A stretch of DNA of 64,000 nt from Hemicordylus capensis (lineage: Eukaryota > Chordata > Lepidosauria > Squamata > Cordylidae): NCBI RefSeq assembly GCF_027244095.1, contig NC_069657.1, positions 441,405,563-441,469,562 of the forward strand, written 5' to 3'. Positions 1 to 10,890 of this stretch are shown here, piece by piece. The position numbers and the translations under genes were made by a program. The notes below the pieces were generated by a model. That model saw only the letters and a list, made by a program, of their open reading frames with translations, was not told the DNA's origin and did not search any database. Within the stretch, counting starts at the first letter, position 1, and each line of letters starts with the position of its first letter.

Positions 1-86
1 GGCTTCAGGCCTAGCTGAGTCTCAGAGCCAAGAATGAAGAGGTCCCAGCACCCTCAGCCTTCACTTCCCAAAGCTGCTTGCCTTAC

Positions 87-233
87 CTAGGAAGCTGCCA
101 TATACTGAGTCAGACTCTAGCTCAGTCTTGTCTTCAAAGACTGGCAGCAGCTTCTCCAAGACTGCAGGCAGGAATGTCTCTCAGCCCTATCTTGGAGAAA
201 CCAGAGAGGGAACTTGAAACCTTCTGCTCTTCC
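87..233 (-). repeat. 5S/tRNA-Ala SINE, 3' part
   Basis: GCTGCCATATACTGAGTCAG through CAGCCCTATCTTGGAGAAAC. Only the tail and body remain. Confidence 0.8.
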
Positions 234-712
234 TTCAGCCTCTGTTCACCACCAAGGCTCACCACAGAGTCTGGTTCCAGCAGCCTCATCATTGATTCTG
301 TTATCCTTCTATAGCACAGCCTGACTTCCTTCACCCACCACTTCCCCTCTCCTTATCCCTATATGAGCTTTCCTTCTTCCACATGTAGCAGCTCATGTGT
401 ACAAAGCAAACCCTCTTCCAACCCATCCCAGCTACCCCTTTCCCCCACCAACAACCATGCCCTGGTAAGTCCTTTGTTTAGGAAGCTGCTGCTTGCCTCG
501 ACGGCATGACGCAAAATTATAATTTTTTTAAAAAAATGAATAGGGTGGGCATTCATGAGTAATACTTGAGGTTCTGGGGCTGGGATGTGTGTGTGTGTGA
601 GGCGGGGGTGTGTGTCCATAGATTCAAAAAGGATAAGAATCCTTGGAATAGGTTGAGCTGGGAACCCTTGACTCAAGTTCAAGAATGCTGGAGACAGGCC
701 TTTAGGTCTGAA
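234..712. other. Unassigned sequence
   Basis: No gene or known repeat apart from a short GT run near 585. Small open frames here have no recognisable content. Confidence 0.4.
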
Positions 713-911
713 GGCGATGGGTGATGTGTTCAGTGGTAGGGCATCTGCTTTGCATGCAGAAGATCGCAAGTTTACTCCCTGGCATCTCCAGGTAGGACTG
801 ATAAAGACTCCTATCTGAAATGCTGGAAATCCACTGCCAGGCAGTGTAGACAATACTAAGCCGAATGGACCAATGGTCTGACTCAGAATATGACAGTTTC
901 CTATGTTCCTA
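713..911 (+). repeat. tRNA-Ala-derived SINE
   Basis: Head GTTCAGTGGTAGGGCATCTG, CTTTGCATGCAGAAGATC (Ala anticodon TGC) and CCCTGGCATCTCCA resemble tRNA-Ala. Body and tail CAATGGTCTGACTCAGAATA, TTTCCTATGTTCCT. Confidence 0.85.
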
Positions 912-990
912 AGGTAACTTGATAGCAGATCATATATTCAAAGGAAAGAACTTCTTTTCATGGGAAGGAAATCAGTAGGGGGGTTATTTT

Positions 991-1128
991 AGCAGGAGAG
1001 AGGGCATGCACATACCTCTTGCCTGTGTGTGCTCCCAAGAGGCATCTGGTGGGCCACTGTGTGAAACAGGATGCTAGACTAGATGGGCCTTGGGCCTGAT
1101 CCAGGAGGGCTGTTCTTATGTTCTTATG
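991..1128 (+). repeat. CR1/L3-like LINE 3' end
   Basis: GGTGGGCCACTGTGTGAAAC, TGCTAGACTAGATGGGCCTT and end TTCTTATGTTCTTA. Confidence 0.8.
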
Positions 1129-1330
1129 TATACTACCTGATATGTGTATCTTTAGGATTGTTGAAAGATATAGATGGAAAAGTCTTAGCTTCATTCATGA
1201 ACTGTATTTTTCCTGGCAGGCATCATTCAGCTGTAGGTCAGACTGCCTCAGTCCAGGAAGCTGGCTACCATCTTAAGTTCTTGGAAGTCTATTCTAAATA
1301 AGCTGTCCCTTGAATTTAGCCATCATCAGA

Positions 1331-1499
1331 ATTTATTTATTCATTATTTATTTATTTAAAATATTTCTGTACCGCCCAAAATGTGCATCTCTGGGCGGTT
1401 TACAATTAAAATCATTTAAAACAGTAAATCCATTAACAATTAAAATCATTTAAAAGATTTAAAACATTTAAAACCTACTATTAAAATTATTTAAAACTA
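1331..1499 (-). repeat. LINE 3' end
   Basis: Minus strand reads TTGTAAACCGCCCAGAGATG then GGGCGGTACAGAAATATTTT and an AT-rich tail. A twin lies at 50290-50440. Confidence 0.6.
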
Positions 1500-2058
1500 T
1501 TTGGATCAAACCTTGCAGAATTCCCAGATCAGACTATTGTTCAAAAACTGGGAAGAGCTTTACTAAAATCTGCCATGCTTTTGTCACATCCACTGCAGGT
1601 TCATTCAAGAAGTATTTTCTTGTTTTGGTTCACCATCAGAGTAAGAAGTCTTCTGTATTCTTGCATATCTGTAACCTCATGAGATATTGTCCCTTTTAAA
1701 CTAGGCTTGCCGTTTAAGCTTCTCCAGTCCTGCAATATCACTTCTTTGCACCAACGCATGGAAATCACTAGCACAGCTCTTAAGCGTACAGATCCCACGA
1801 TGCAGTGGGGCTTTTGCAACTGCTCTTCCTTGTTCATGAGAATGACAATGTATCAATGCAATTTTAAGACGACAAACCCCACTTTGCTGTGTGGCAGTGG
1901 GGAAATAAGATACATGCATGTACGGCAACTCCCAGAAGCCCAATTAAGTGGAAAAATTAAAAAGCAGTGGATTATGATGGGTGGCACATTTTGAATCAGC
2001 CAATACATTTTCATGATAAATCAATTGCATAGAGCTAATAGTGTGAAATTATTAATAA
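1500..2058. other. Unassigned sequence
   Basis: Several short overlapping open frames on the minus strand but no family match. See the rejected list. Confidence 0.35.
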
Positions 2059-3030
2059 CTAGCTTAACCCGTGCAGAGAATCTGCATGCTAGTACTTGAT
2101 TGCACCCCTCACCCACTGCAACAGCCCCCCCTCACCTCAGAGATTGCTCCACCCTCACCTGAGACTCACTCCTCCTCCGCCGCCTCTATCAGTTACTTCC
2201 ATCCCCCTCACCCTTCTTGGTCACTCATCCATCCCCCTCACCCCTGAGGTCATGGCTCCAGCATTGCTGGAGACTATTGGCCAAGCTACAGCCCCCTATC
2301 CCCAGAGCCCACCCCACCCTCACCCAAGCCCCGCTCCTGCTCCTCCCCACAGGAGCAGCAGCTGTTGACCAGGCCCTCCTTCACTGCCGCCACTGCCATG
2401 GCTACTTGTTCCCCTCAGGCCGCTGATAGGCCTTGCCTGCCTCCCTCTGCCAATGGCCTCGGTAGCCCCAAACAGCAGCAGTGGTTGACTGGGCCCTTCC
2501 TTGCTGCCAATAGGTGCCGCCATTGCCGCTCGTTCCCCTCAAGCCACTGACAGGCTCAGGCCCGCCCCTTGCTCTTCCTTCTTTCTCTCTTCCCCTCCCT
2601 TCTTTTTCTCACCTTCTCTCTCCTCCACTCACTCTTCCCCTCTGTCTTTCATCCGTTTCCTTCTTTTTTCTTTCTCTCTCTCTTTCTCTCTCTCCCTCTC
2701 CTTTCCTGTGTTAACATCTTGTTTCCTCATTTTATTCATACAACAGCAGCCTCCTTTTACTGAAGGGGCTCTTTCCTCCCTCATGACCCCTCTCTTTGCA
2801 GACCCCTGCCCACTATCCTTTTATAAAGATAGATTCCTCTCCCCTACAATCAAGAACATCTTCCAACCAGTAACCATTGTATTCCAACTGACCTTAACCA
2901 TCACAGGCTCCTCCCCCCATCTTCATATGGAATCTCCACTGCCCAATCACCACAGTGCTTCTGCTCGCAACCTCTCACGAGATCTGTCACGCATGAGATT
3001 AGCCACGGGTATGCTTTAGAGAATTGTATA
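2059..3030 (-). mobile_element. Nonautonomous Helitron
   Basis: On the minus strand it begins near 3030 (CAATTCTCTAAAGCATACCC, then GGCTAATCTCATGCGTG) and ends at 2059 with CTAG followed by T. A hairpin TGCAGA-GAA-TCTGCA (2072-2086) sits just before the end, as is typical of Helitrons. The beginning matches those at 45672 and 60731. The interior is a GC-rich then CT-rich filler without a protein. Confidence 0.7.
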
Positions 3031-3032
3031 TA

Positions 3033-3224
3033 CTAGCCGACCCTGCACAGAGCATCTGTGCGCTTTTTGCGGCCGGCTACCTCTTCCCCCACACCTTCTG
3101 CCCCAGTCTCCGGCAGGTCACCAATTCTCCTGGGTGCGCTTCAGCCAATCAGGCGCCTCCACTGCCCAGCCAATCAGCTGGGCACTGGGACTGGACACAC
3201 ATTCCAAGGCTCACCCAGGAGAAT

Positions 3225-3285
<61 letters not shown>
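3033..3285 (-). mobile_element. Short Helitron with a GATA tract at its 5' end
   Basis: CTAG at 3033-3036 and hairpin GCACAGA-GCA-TCTGTGC (3045-3061) mark the 3' end on the minus strand. The 5' end is TCTATC repeats followed by TAATTCTCCTGGGTGAGCC. It abuts the 5' end of the Helitron at 2059-3030. Confidence 0.65.
3226..3285. repeat. (TAGA)n microsatellite
   Basis: Fifteen TAGA units, apparently grown from the TCTA-rich 5' tip of the Helitron on the minus strand. Confidence 0.95.
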
Positions 3286-3289
3286 GTGG

Positions 3290-4659
3290 AATGTGGAACT
3301 CATAATGTGGAATCCAAAAGAACTGCAAGCTAGAATTGGGCTAAGGTGATTTCTACCCTGCATCAATGAATCTCTTTGTCCCAGTCCTCCACCAGCACAA
3401 GCATGCAACATGCTTCCCCATCAAAAGAATACTAAAACCATTTCTGCTGTAATAGCACTTTTAAAAAAATTGGACAAGTAAACATCGAGATGGGGATATT
3501 GGGCTGAAAAACATTTCCCTCCAGCCAACGCAGCAAAACAGTGGGGTGGGGAGGGGGCCCGGAGGGGGGAGGGGAATGCTACACGTACATCAAAGGCCTC
3601 CAAGATGTAACACATGTTTCTGCTTTGTGCCTGCATTATTGGAACCTCTTGATGTTCCCTGCATCATACCCACCCGCCCTACGTGAAGCATATATCTTGG
3701 TTTCCTTGGTGGATAAGATACTGGGGAACTGAATACATTTCCACATATAAATGTTTTATTTCATATATAATGCACCCAACCTCAAAGCAAAACAAAAAAA
3801 AGAAGCAGTTTTTGAGGTACTGAGGGTTTCAAGCATTATCTTTGAAAAGAGGCTTAAGTCAGACTAGGGAGTGTTTGATCTCAGAGGATAGACATAGGCA
3901 AAGTTGAAGGGGGACTCGGTGACTGACTATATCACATAGAGCTACCATCCTTAACTGGGGTTATAGGAAGGCATTCCAGAACCCAGCACAGAGTTCTCTC
4001 CAATCCTACACCGCTATTCTCTGGCACACCCACATTTCCAGCCTAGATTTAAGAAACATAAGCTGCTTATATTGAGTTATATTGGTCCCAATGACAGCTC
4101 AAATCATAATCTAGATTACTGATCCAGGCACAATCTGAGTCCCCAGCAGATCTGGATTCTCAGTAGAACTCCAGGTTCTCATGATATACACTATGAGAGT
4201 GCATATGGCTTGGAGATCCCCACATCCTCCCGATTGTGAGAAAACTCCCTTAGAAGCCAGCAAAGAGTGAGAGGAAGTACTCATAACTGGGAATTGGACA
4301 GTACTATTGTACTATAAGAAGAGTGTTCTAGTCATTGGTGAAGACTCTGTGAGGAGTAGCAGTGGAGTCTGTGGGAAGCATCTTTGGCAGGGGGAGGAGG
4401 AATGGGTACACTCAGTTAGGGTCTGAGCTGTGCCCCTATAAGATTGAGCTTCCATGTCTCGAGAGGAGCATGGCAAAGGGTCAGTTCCTAGGTTTTCAAT
4501 AGAAATTTTGCCATCTACATCTTTGTCATTGGTGGTGATGGAGAGGTTGTCATCTCCTAGGCACAGGCGCGGCAGCTACTTCTGGATAGTTCCGGTAAAT
4601 GGGGGCAATGGGTCAGCAGGGAGGTACACCGCTGCCCCGAGGGACTTTAGTAAACTGGA
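3290..4659. other. Unassigned sequence
   Basis: 1.4 kb without a recognised repeat or gene. A G-rich stretch lies at 3541-3575. Confidence 0.4.
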
Positions 4660-4795
4660 GCACTGGTGGGGAAAGAGAAGCAGGAGGGGTAAGTGCACCC
4701 TCCCCCACCCTTAAAGCAGCAGCCAGCCACCCACCCCTTCCAACCAGCAGAAGTGGCCATAAAGGGCCTCCAAACCAGTTCCATGCACATCCCTA
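4660..4795. mobile_element. hAT-like MITE remnant
   Basis: AGCAGGAGGGGTAAGTGCAC, CCACCCTTAAAGCAGC and end CCAGTTCCATGCACATCCCT match the right half of 28210-28618. The left half is missing or unrecognisable. Confidence 0.5.
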
Positions 4796-4861
4796 CTCCA
4801 AAACACCTGGGCACTTAATCGTGATTGCAGATTTGGGTCGGATTGTGCCCATGGGTACAGG

Positions 4862-5226
4862 GAATTTTAGGCCAGGGATTTTAGGACCAACAAAAGGAAG
4901 TATTTTTTTCACACAATGCATAATTAAGCTATGGAATTCTCTGCCATGGAGAGCAGTGATGGCCACTAGCTTAGGTGGCTTTAAAAGGAGCTTAGACATA
5001 TTCACGGAGGACTTGTCTATCAGTGGCTACTTGTCTGGTGGCTATAGGACACCTCTAGCCTCAGAGGCAGGATGCTTCCAAATACCAGTTGCAGGGGAGC
5101 AGCAGCAAGAGAGAGGGCATGCCCTTAGCGCTTGCCTGTGGGCTTCCCAGAGGCATCTGGTGGGAAGCAGGATGCTGGACTAGATAGGCCCTGGGCCTGA
5201 TCCAGCAGGGCTGTTCTTATGTTTTT
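4862..5226 (+). repeat. CR1/L3-like LINE C-terminus and 3' end
   Basis: Open run with IIKLWNSLPWRAVMATSLGG, FKRSLDIFTEDLSISGY, then GGCCTGATCCAGCAGGGCTG and TTCTTATG end. Confidence 0.8.
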
Positions 5227-5756
5227 ATATGTTTTTACCTCTGGCACTCAAGCTCTAGCTAGACTGAAATCCAGCCCCAAGAGGGAGACCAGAAAAAAAT
5301 GGGGAAGTCCAGAAAAAAATCTGGATAATGTAGTTCACCAGCATCACTATCCTGAAGCTGTTTCAAGTTCTCCTTCTCCTTCTCCCACATCTAGGTGGCC
5401 ACATACATCATTCTGAGATGGATAAAGACAAATTCTCATAGCAGTGCATTGGGTTCATAAAATAATGAAACAAAATCATGGCATATAGAAATAGAGGCTG
5501 ATAACTTTATTTATGTATTTGTGCATGCATAGTAATAAAAGATAAGTAGCCAGGACTGGGAAATGAAAAGCTGCTGAGAGCTAAAACAAAGGATGTGGAA
5601 GAACATTAGTGGGATATGGAGGACAGGATGCTTCACCCATGACAAGTGTCCTATATGGATAACATTTCCATGTTAAAAAATGCACTTAGCACATGTGTAC
5701 AATGTTACGTGCAATGTCTACAGAAGTGTTGACACAGCCACATGAGGAACACATAC

Positions 5757-5793
<37 letters not shown>
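5757..5793. repeat. (TTGA)n microsatellite
   Basis: Nine TTGA units at the 3' end of the L2 fragment. Confidence 0.95.
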
Positions 5794-5795
<2 letters not shown>

Positions 5796-6725
5796 GTGTT
5801 TCTATACCACCTGATATAGAAACCTCCAGGTGGTGTACAAGTTAAAAAAATAATATGAAAACAAAATAAAATAGTTAAAAATTCATAAAACAAATAAAAA
5901 CAGTCTTAATAAGTAAAAACATATTGAAATTTAAATATCAGTTAAAAGCCTGGGGAAACAGGTACGACTTGCTGTTCTTCCTAAAAGTAAACAGAGACTT
6001 TTGTTTCAGCAGGGAGTGTATTCCAGACCCCTGGGGCAGCCACAGAGAAGGTCCAGTCCTGAGTCACTACAACAACCGTAACCGGACCTCTCCAGATGAT
6101 CTTAATAGGCGACGAGGCTCATGACAGAGAAGGCACTCTCTTAAGTACCCTAGACCCAAGCCATTAAGGGCTTTACAAGTAATAACCAGCACTTTGTATT
6201 TTGTTCAGAAACATATTGGCAGCCAGTGCAATTCTTTCAAAATCGGTGTTACAGTGGTCCCTCGACTTACGAAGATAATCCGTTCCGAACGCACGTTCGT
6301 AGGTCGGAATTTTCGTAAGTCGAAAAGCGCATCCACGGAGGTCCGGAAACATTCGTAGGTCGAGGAAACCGCATCTAAAAATTCGTAGGTTGAGGAAGCC
6401 GCATCTAAACCGGCAACGACTTCTGGTATTTTTTGTCATTCGTATGTCGAAATCTTCAGATGTCGAGTACTTCATAAGTCGAGGGACCACTGTATATGGT
6501 TCCTTCAGGTTGACTCCGAGACCAATCTGGCTGCCACATTCTGTACCACTTGTAGTTTCAGAACGACATACAAAGGCAGCCCCACATAGAGTGCATTATA
6601 ATAGTCAAGCCTAGAGGTTACAAGCATATGTACCACTGTTTTAAGGTCATTTACCTCCAGAAATGGACGTATCTGGTGTACCAGCCAAAACTAATGAAAA
6701 GCACTCCTGGCCACTTTTGTCATGT
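5790..6725 (-). repeat. L2 LINE 3' part, split by a Tigger-like MITE
   Basis: It parallels 42830-43350: minus strand has AAAGTGCTGGTTATTAC and CTGTGGCTGCCCCAGGGG, and translates in pieces to L2 RT C-terminus. Interrupted at 6252-6492. The 3' end is at the ATTG run. Confidence 0.8.
6252..6492. mobile_element. Tigger/pogo-like MITE
   Basis: Inverted ends CAGTGGTCCCTCGACTTACG and its complement are flanked by TA on each side. Inner sequence repeats ATTCGTAGGTCGA-like motifs. It sits inside an L2, whose halves join cleanly when it is removed. Confidence 0.85.
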
Positions 6726-7087
6726 ATACATGCTATAATGGATCACCTCACATCTGACCAATATGCTAAATAGACACCACTCCTTGTTTGAAAAATTGCA
6801 TGTCACCCATATGTGCACTAATGCATATGATTAATGCATATGATGAGTCTGTTTTGCTACACGCATACACCATGCAACGTCTCCATGGAAAGCAGAGTGA
6901 TAGGCATGTGCCTTTCTCCTGCAAGAGAGTACACATAGGGATGGTCTCCATCTCATCATGTGTGAAGCAGGCCTCTATGCTCTTATCGTGATGGTCCAAG
7001 GACTCCCTGTTGAGGAAAAGGAGAGTTTTAAAGCTCATTGTCTAAAATTGTCAGGCAGATCAGCAAAACCAAGTCCTATGAGGAATA

Positions 7088-7410
7088 GCAACATAGGAAG
7101 ATGCCTTATACTAAATCCGAGCATTGGTCCATCCAGCTCTGTATTGACTACACTGACTGGAAACCTCCAAGGTTTCAGGCTGAAGCCTTTCCCAGCCCTA
7201 CTTGGAGATGCCAAAAAGTGAACCTGGAACCTTCTTCCACTGGAAGATGAACCTGGAGATGCTCTTCCACTGAGCTATGGCCCCTTCCCCTAAGAAGAGT
7301 TTCTCACAGTGCTCAAATGTAGTCTCCCATCCAAATGCAAACCGAGGCAGACCCTGCTTAGCAAAGGGGACCATTCGTGCTTGCTGCGACAAGGCTAGCT
7401 CTTCTCCCCA
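7088..7410 (-). repeat. 5S/tRNA-Ala chimeric SINE with both promoter modules
   Basis: Minus strand starts with a 5S rRNA-like module (TTTGCTAAGCAGGGTC, GGATGGGAGAC), then a nearly whole tRNA-Ala module (CATAGCTCAGTGGAAGAGCA, AGGTTCACTTTTTGGCATCT), then body and tail. It shows the two modules in series more clearly than the younger copies. Confidence 0.8.
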
Positions 7411-7609
7411 AATGGATGAGGGAGCCGGAGATATAATATTTAGCCTGGAGGAGAGAAGACTAAGGGGAGCTATAATAGTTGTCTTCATATATCTAGATTT
7501 TAGGAGCAGACTTGTTCTCCATCACTCCTGAGGACAAGACTAGAACTATACCACTCTGGGGTTCTTGGAGGGAAAGTGGGATTTAACTGCATATATGCAT
7601 GCACAAATA

Positions 7610-7649
7610 CATGCATACATACATACATACATACATACATACATACATA
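7610..7649. repeat. (CATA)n microsatellite
   Basis: Continues beyond the hAT MITE at 8157-8175. Confidence 0.9.
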
Positions 7650-8153
7650 CAGTGGCAGAGGGAGGCTGGCGGCAGCCTGTGTTTGGCTGCCACTGTAGCC
7701 CCCTGGCCTCACCCCCCCCCCGAATAGCCCCCTGGCCCCGCCCCCCGAATCTGCATTGGGCATCATGGGCCGGAGTGACTCTCCCTGCCTTGAAAGGCAG
7801 GGAAAGCCATTTTGGCCATGCTGCCAACGCAGCATGGGCCGATCTTCCTCCCAAACGGAGCTGCGCAACCCCATGTGGGAGGGAGATCAACCCCGTTGTG
7901 CTGGCAGTGAGGCCAGGAGTTACTCTCCCTGCTGTTAAAGACAGGGGGAGTCACTCCGGCCATGCTGCCAAAGCAGCGCGGGCCGATTTTGTTCCCAAAC
8001 GGGGCCGCACAGCCCCCTTTGGGAGAGAAATAATGCCCCCCCATGTCTGACGTCAGACACTGGGGGGCATGTCTGGGGATCATGAGGCATGGCCCCCGGG
8101 GGCGGCAGCCTGGGTTCTTTGAACCTGTTCACCCAGTGGTGGCTCTGTCCCTG
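7650..8153. mobile_element. hAT MITE, CAGTGGCAGAGGG family
   Basis: It starts CAGTGGCAGAGGGAGGCTGG and ends GGTGGCTCTGTCCCTG. Inserted in a CATA microsatellite that continues on both sides. Same family as 46308 and 49479. Inner GC-rich parts repeat TCCCAAACGGGGC and GACTCTCCCTGCC motifs. Confidence 0.75.
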
Positions 8154-8785
8154 CTTGCATACATACATACATACCAAATTGGTTGAACTTGCAAAGAAGC
8201 AGATTTAAGCTAGACATTTCCTAGCTGTAAAAGCTGTTTGACAGTGGAACAATCTGCCTCATGCAGTGGTGGGCTCACTTTTGCTGGAGGTTTTCAAACA
8301 GAGGCTGGACAGTCATCTGTCAGGGATGCTGTACTGCCACGGGAGCATCTTGGGTGTGAAAGGGATGCTATAGGAGAACCATACACTGAGGAGGAGGTCA
8401 GACTAGAAGGCCTCCAAGGTCCCTTCCAACACTGACATTCTATGATTCTACAAATCCCTGGGAGGCAATTCCCAACACCTTCCAACAGCAAAGCCAATCA
8501 AATTAATACAGCTGTCGAATTTGCTCCTTGCACGTACATAGTGCGGCAGTCATAAAGCGCCATCTGTGTCTCTTAGAGATCTCTGCCCTTCTCTTGCATG
8601 TCAGTGGAATTTTTAAAGCTGTACCAAGGGAGTGATCTGGGTAAGAGGGAGAAATGTATCATCTGCTCTATAACAAGACTCATGAGTACATGGCAGCCCT
8701 TGGGGGAAATGCTAAAAAAACCTGTGCATGGTGGACCCTGGCAAGTCGTGCACACGGCTGCCACATCTAGCATCTGGATTTCTGC

Positions 8786-9010
8786 ATTTATTTATTTATT
8801 AAATTTTATATCCCGCTCTTCTTCCAAGGAGCCCAGAGCGGTTTACTACATACTTGAGTTTCTCTTTCACAACAACCCTGTGAAGTAGGTTAGGCTGAGA
8901 GAGAAGTGACTGGCCCAGAGTCACCCAGCAAGTCTCATGGCTGAATGGGGATTTGAACTCGGGTCTCCCCGGTCCTAGTCCAGCACTCTAACCACTACAC
9001 CATGCTGGCA
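8786..9010 (-). repeat. tRNA-derived SINE (Squam type)
   Basis: Minus strand head GGTGTAGTGGTTAGAGTGCT, GACCCGAGTTCAAATCCCCA; tail GCTCCTTGGAAGAAGAGCGG. Nearly complete. Confidence 0.85.
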
Positions 9011-9129
9011 TGCGCTGGGGAGCTCCACCAAAGTGCTCTTCATGACACAGGGGGCATGTAACAGAGAGGAGTGTGGAGCTTTGCGGGGGGGCAGAATGGA
9101 GGGTAGAATTGGGGGCAAATGCTACGACG

Positions 9130-9690
9130 ACAAATATTTATGTACCACTTTTTGACAGTTCTTAAGTGGGTAGAAACATTAATTTGTTTATAGAAAAATA
9201 AATATCAAATAAGATGGTTTCCTGTCCCAAAAGGGCTCAGAGTCTAAAAGGAAACACAAGGTAGATAGCAGCATCAAGATATTCCCCCTCAGGGGATAGA
9301 GCTGCTCTGGGAAGAGCAGAAGGTTCCAAGTTCCCTCCCTGGCAGCATCTCCAAGATAGGACAAGATTTTTTATAGGACAAGATTTTTTTATTGAACCAA
9401 CAAACTACCAAAGCATACAGTACATTGCCAAAGCACAATTACTGTATATACAAAGTGGTTGATAGGGCTGAGAGAGACTCCTGCATGCAACCTTGGAGAA
9501 GCCGCTGCCAGTCTGTGAAGACAAGACTGAGCTAGATAGACCAATGGTCTGACTCAGTATATGGCAGCTTCCTATATGCCTATGTTCTGTGCTAGGGTTG
9601 GATAGGGCCAGTTGCTCTCCCCCTGCTTAATATAAGAGCATCACCACTTTTGAAAGGGGACTGTTCAGTAGCAGGAGATAATGTACCCTG
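9130..9690 (-). repeat. L2 3' region split by a 5S SINE
   Basis: Plus sequence TAAGATGGTTTCCTGTCCC, AGTCTAAAAGGAAACACAAG before 9275 and TTGGATAGGGCCAGTTGCTC after 9588 align with the L2 tail at 28990-29105. Confidence 0.6.
9275..9588 (+). repeat. 5S/tRNA-Ala SINE with internal insertion
   Basis: Body at 9275-9360 and 9467-9588. Between them is about 105 bp starting with T runs, read on the minus strand as a LINE-like 3' end finishing TTCAATAAAAAAA. ATAGGACAAGATTTTTT is doubled at the junction. The 5S module is missing. Confidence 0.7.
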
Positions 9691-10289
9691 TCAAGGACTA
9701 TTTTAGGCAAGGTGCTTCCTTGAGGGGCAATAAAAGGGTGAGGGCCAAAGGGCTCTCAGCTGGTAGCCCACCCCTTTTGGAGTTTTCACCCAACTCTCAA
9801 TCTACAAACATAAACATGTGCACAATACAGGTGTGCCAGCACTTTTCAGAAAGTTCCAGCTTTCACCCCTTTTTCAATCTCCATGTAAGTCATTGTTAAT
9901 AGATTACATGATATGCTTGCCTCAGGAGATACCTAACCCTTTGTTCAAAGTGTTAGGTTAAAGTTATTCAATGCACAAGTAACAGGGAATGAGCCTTTTA
10001 TCTTGACGATGTCCTGCTGTTTTACTTCTGTTGTAGGGAGAGATAACAGAGCACTTGGAGGCAACCAAAGCAATGAGGAATGGGTTGTTGTTTTTTAACA
10101 CTACCTTGTTATCCTTGACAGATCAAAGTATTCTTCCAATTGTTTATCACAAGCTAAGCACCAGCTCCAGTCAGTTTACCAGCTGCACTCCCTTCTAGAA
10201 AAATCGTGATTTGGCCACAGTTATCCATGTTTGGGTAGCATTCAGCCCACACTTGACTGCATCATGCTGGATGTAGGTCTGTTTTTGAA

Positions 10290-10890
10290 GAACGTTTGGA
10301 AAGGTCCACTGGTTCAGAATGCAGCAGCCACCATGATCTCACCATTTCTTAAAGGTTTTCATGGGCAGCCCCAGTTTCCTTCCAGGCACAGTTCAAAGGG
10401 CTAGTGTTGACCTAAGCAGTCTGACTTACCCCATGCAAGACTGCCTTTCCATTATTATCTTCAGTTGAGGCCTTATGTGCTTCTACTTTCAGAAGTTTGG
10501 TGGATGAGTACCCAAGTGAGGGCCTTTTCTGTGGTGGGGAGGGATTGTCACTCAACAGCTACTTGAACACATGCTTTGCAACAGAAGATCCCAGGTTTAA
10601 TCCCAGCAGCATCTCCTGGTAGATGTGGGAGACATCCTGGCCTGAAACTCTGGAGTGCTGCTACTAGTCAATGGAGACAATACTGAGATAGACAGACCGG
10701 TGGGTTTCACTCCATATAAGGCACCTTGGCTGTGGAATTCCCTCCCAGGCAGATTCACCTGGCACCATCATTACTGCCTTTTAGGCAACAGGTAAAGTTT
10801 GCCCTGTTCACCTGTGCTCTTTTTTTTTTTTTTACTCCTGCTGCAACTGACCAAGACCCAGACTAGTGCTGATGCATCAGGGTTTCCATC
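10290..10890 (+). repeat. Old L2 LINE fragment with a SINE inside
   Basis: Pieces translate as VQNAAATMIS, EGLFCGG and, after the SINE, VEFPPRQIHLAPSLLPF, matching the L2 C-terminus. It is strongly decayed. Confidence 0.6.
10555..10730 (+). repeat. tRNA-Ala-derived SINE, old copy
   Basis: CATGCTTTGCAACAGAAGAT, CCAGGTTTAATCCCAG and a tail GACAATACTGAGATAGACAG identify it. It splits the L2 between GGAGGGATTGTCACTC and GCTGTGGAATTCCC. Confidence 0.65.

Larger units (their letters stand above)
7430..8451 (+). repeat. CR1 LINE 3' part split by insertions
   Basis: 7430-7555 (GGAGAGAAGACTAAGGGGAG) and 8178-8451 (GGAACAATCTGCCTCATGCA, TCATCTGTCAGGGATGCTGT, ending CATTCTATGATTCTAC) are two parts of one CR1. 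The octamer-like ATTCTATGATTCTA end is the CR1 hallmark. A CATA run and an hAT MITE lie between. Confidence 0.85.

Noticed and set aside
713-790. A tRNA-Ala gene
   Set aside because: Stems are broken, and the tRNA-like part is followed by the SINE body common to other loci.
1601-1943. Overlapping minus-strand frames (SDIAGLEKLKRQA, VTDMQEYRRLLTL) as a processed pseudogene
   Set aside because: No protein family is recognised, there is no poly(A) tract or target duplication, and the frames overlap out of phase.
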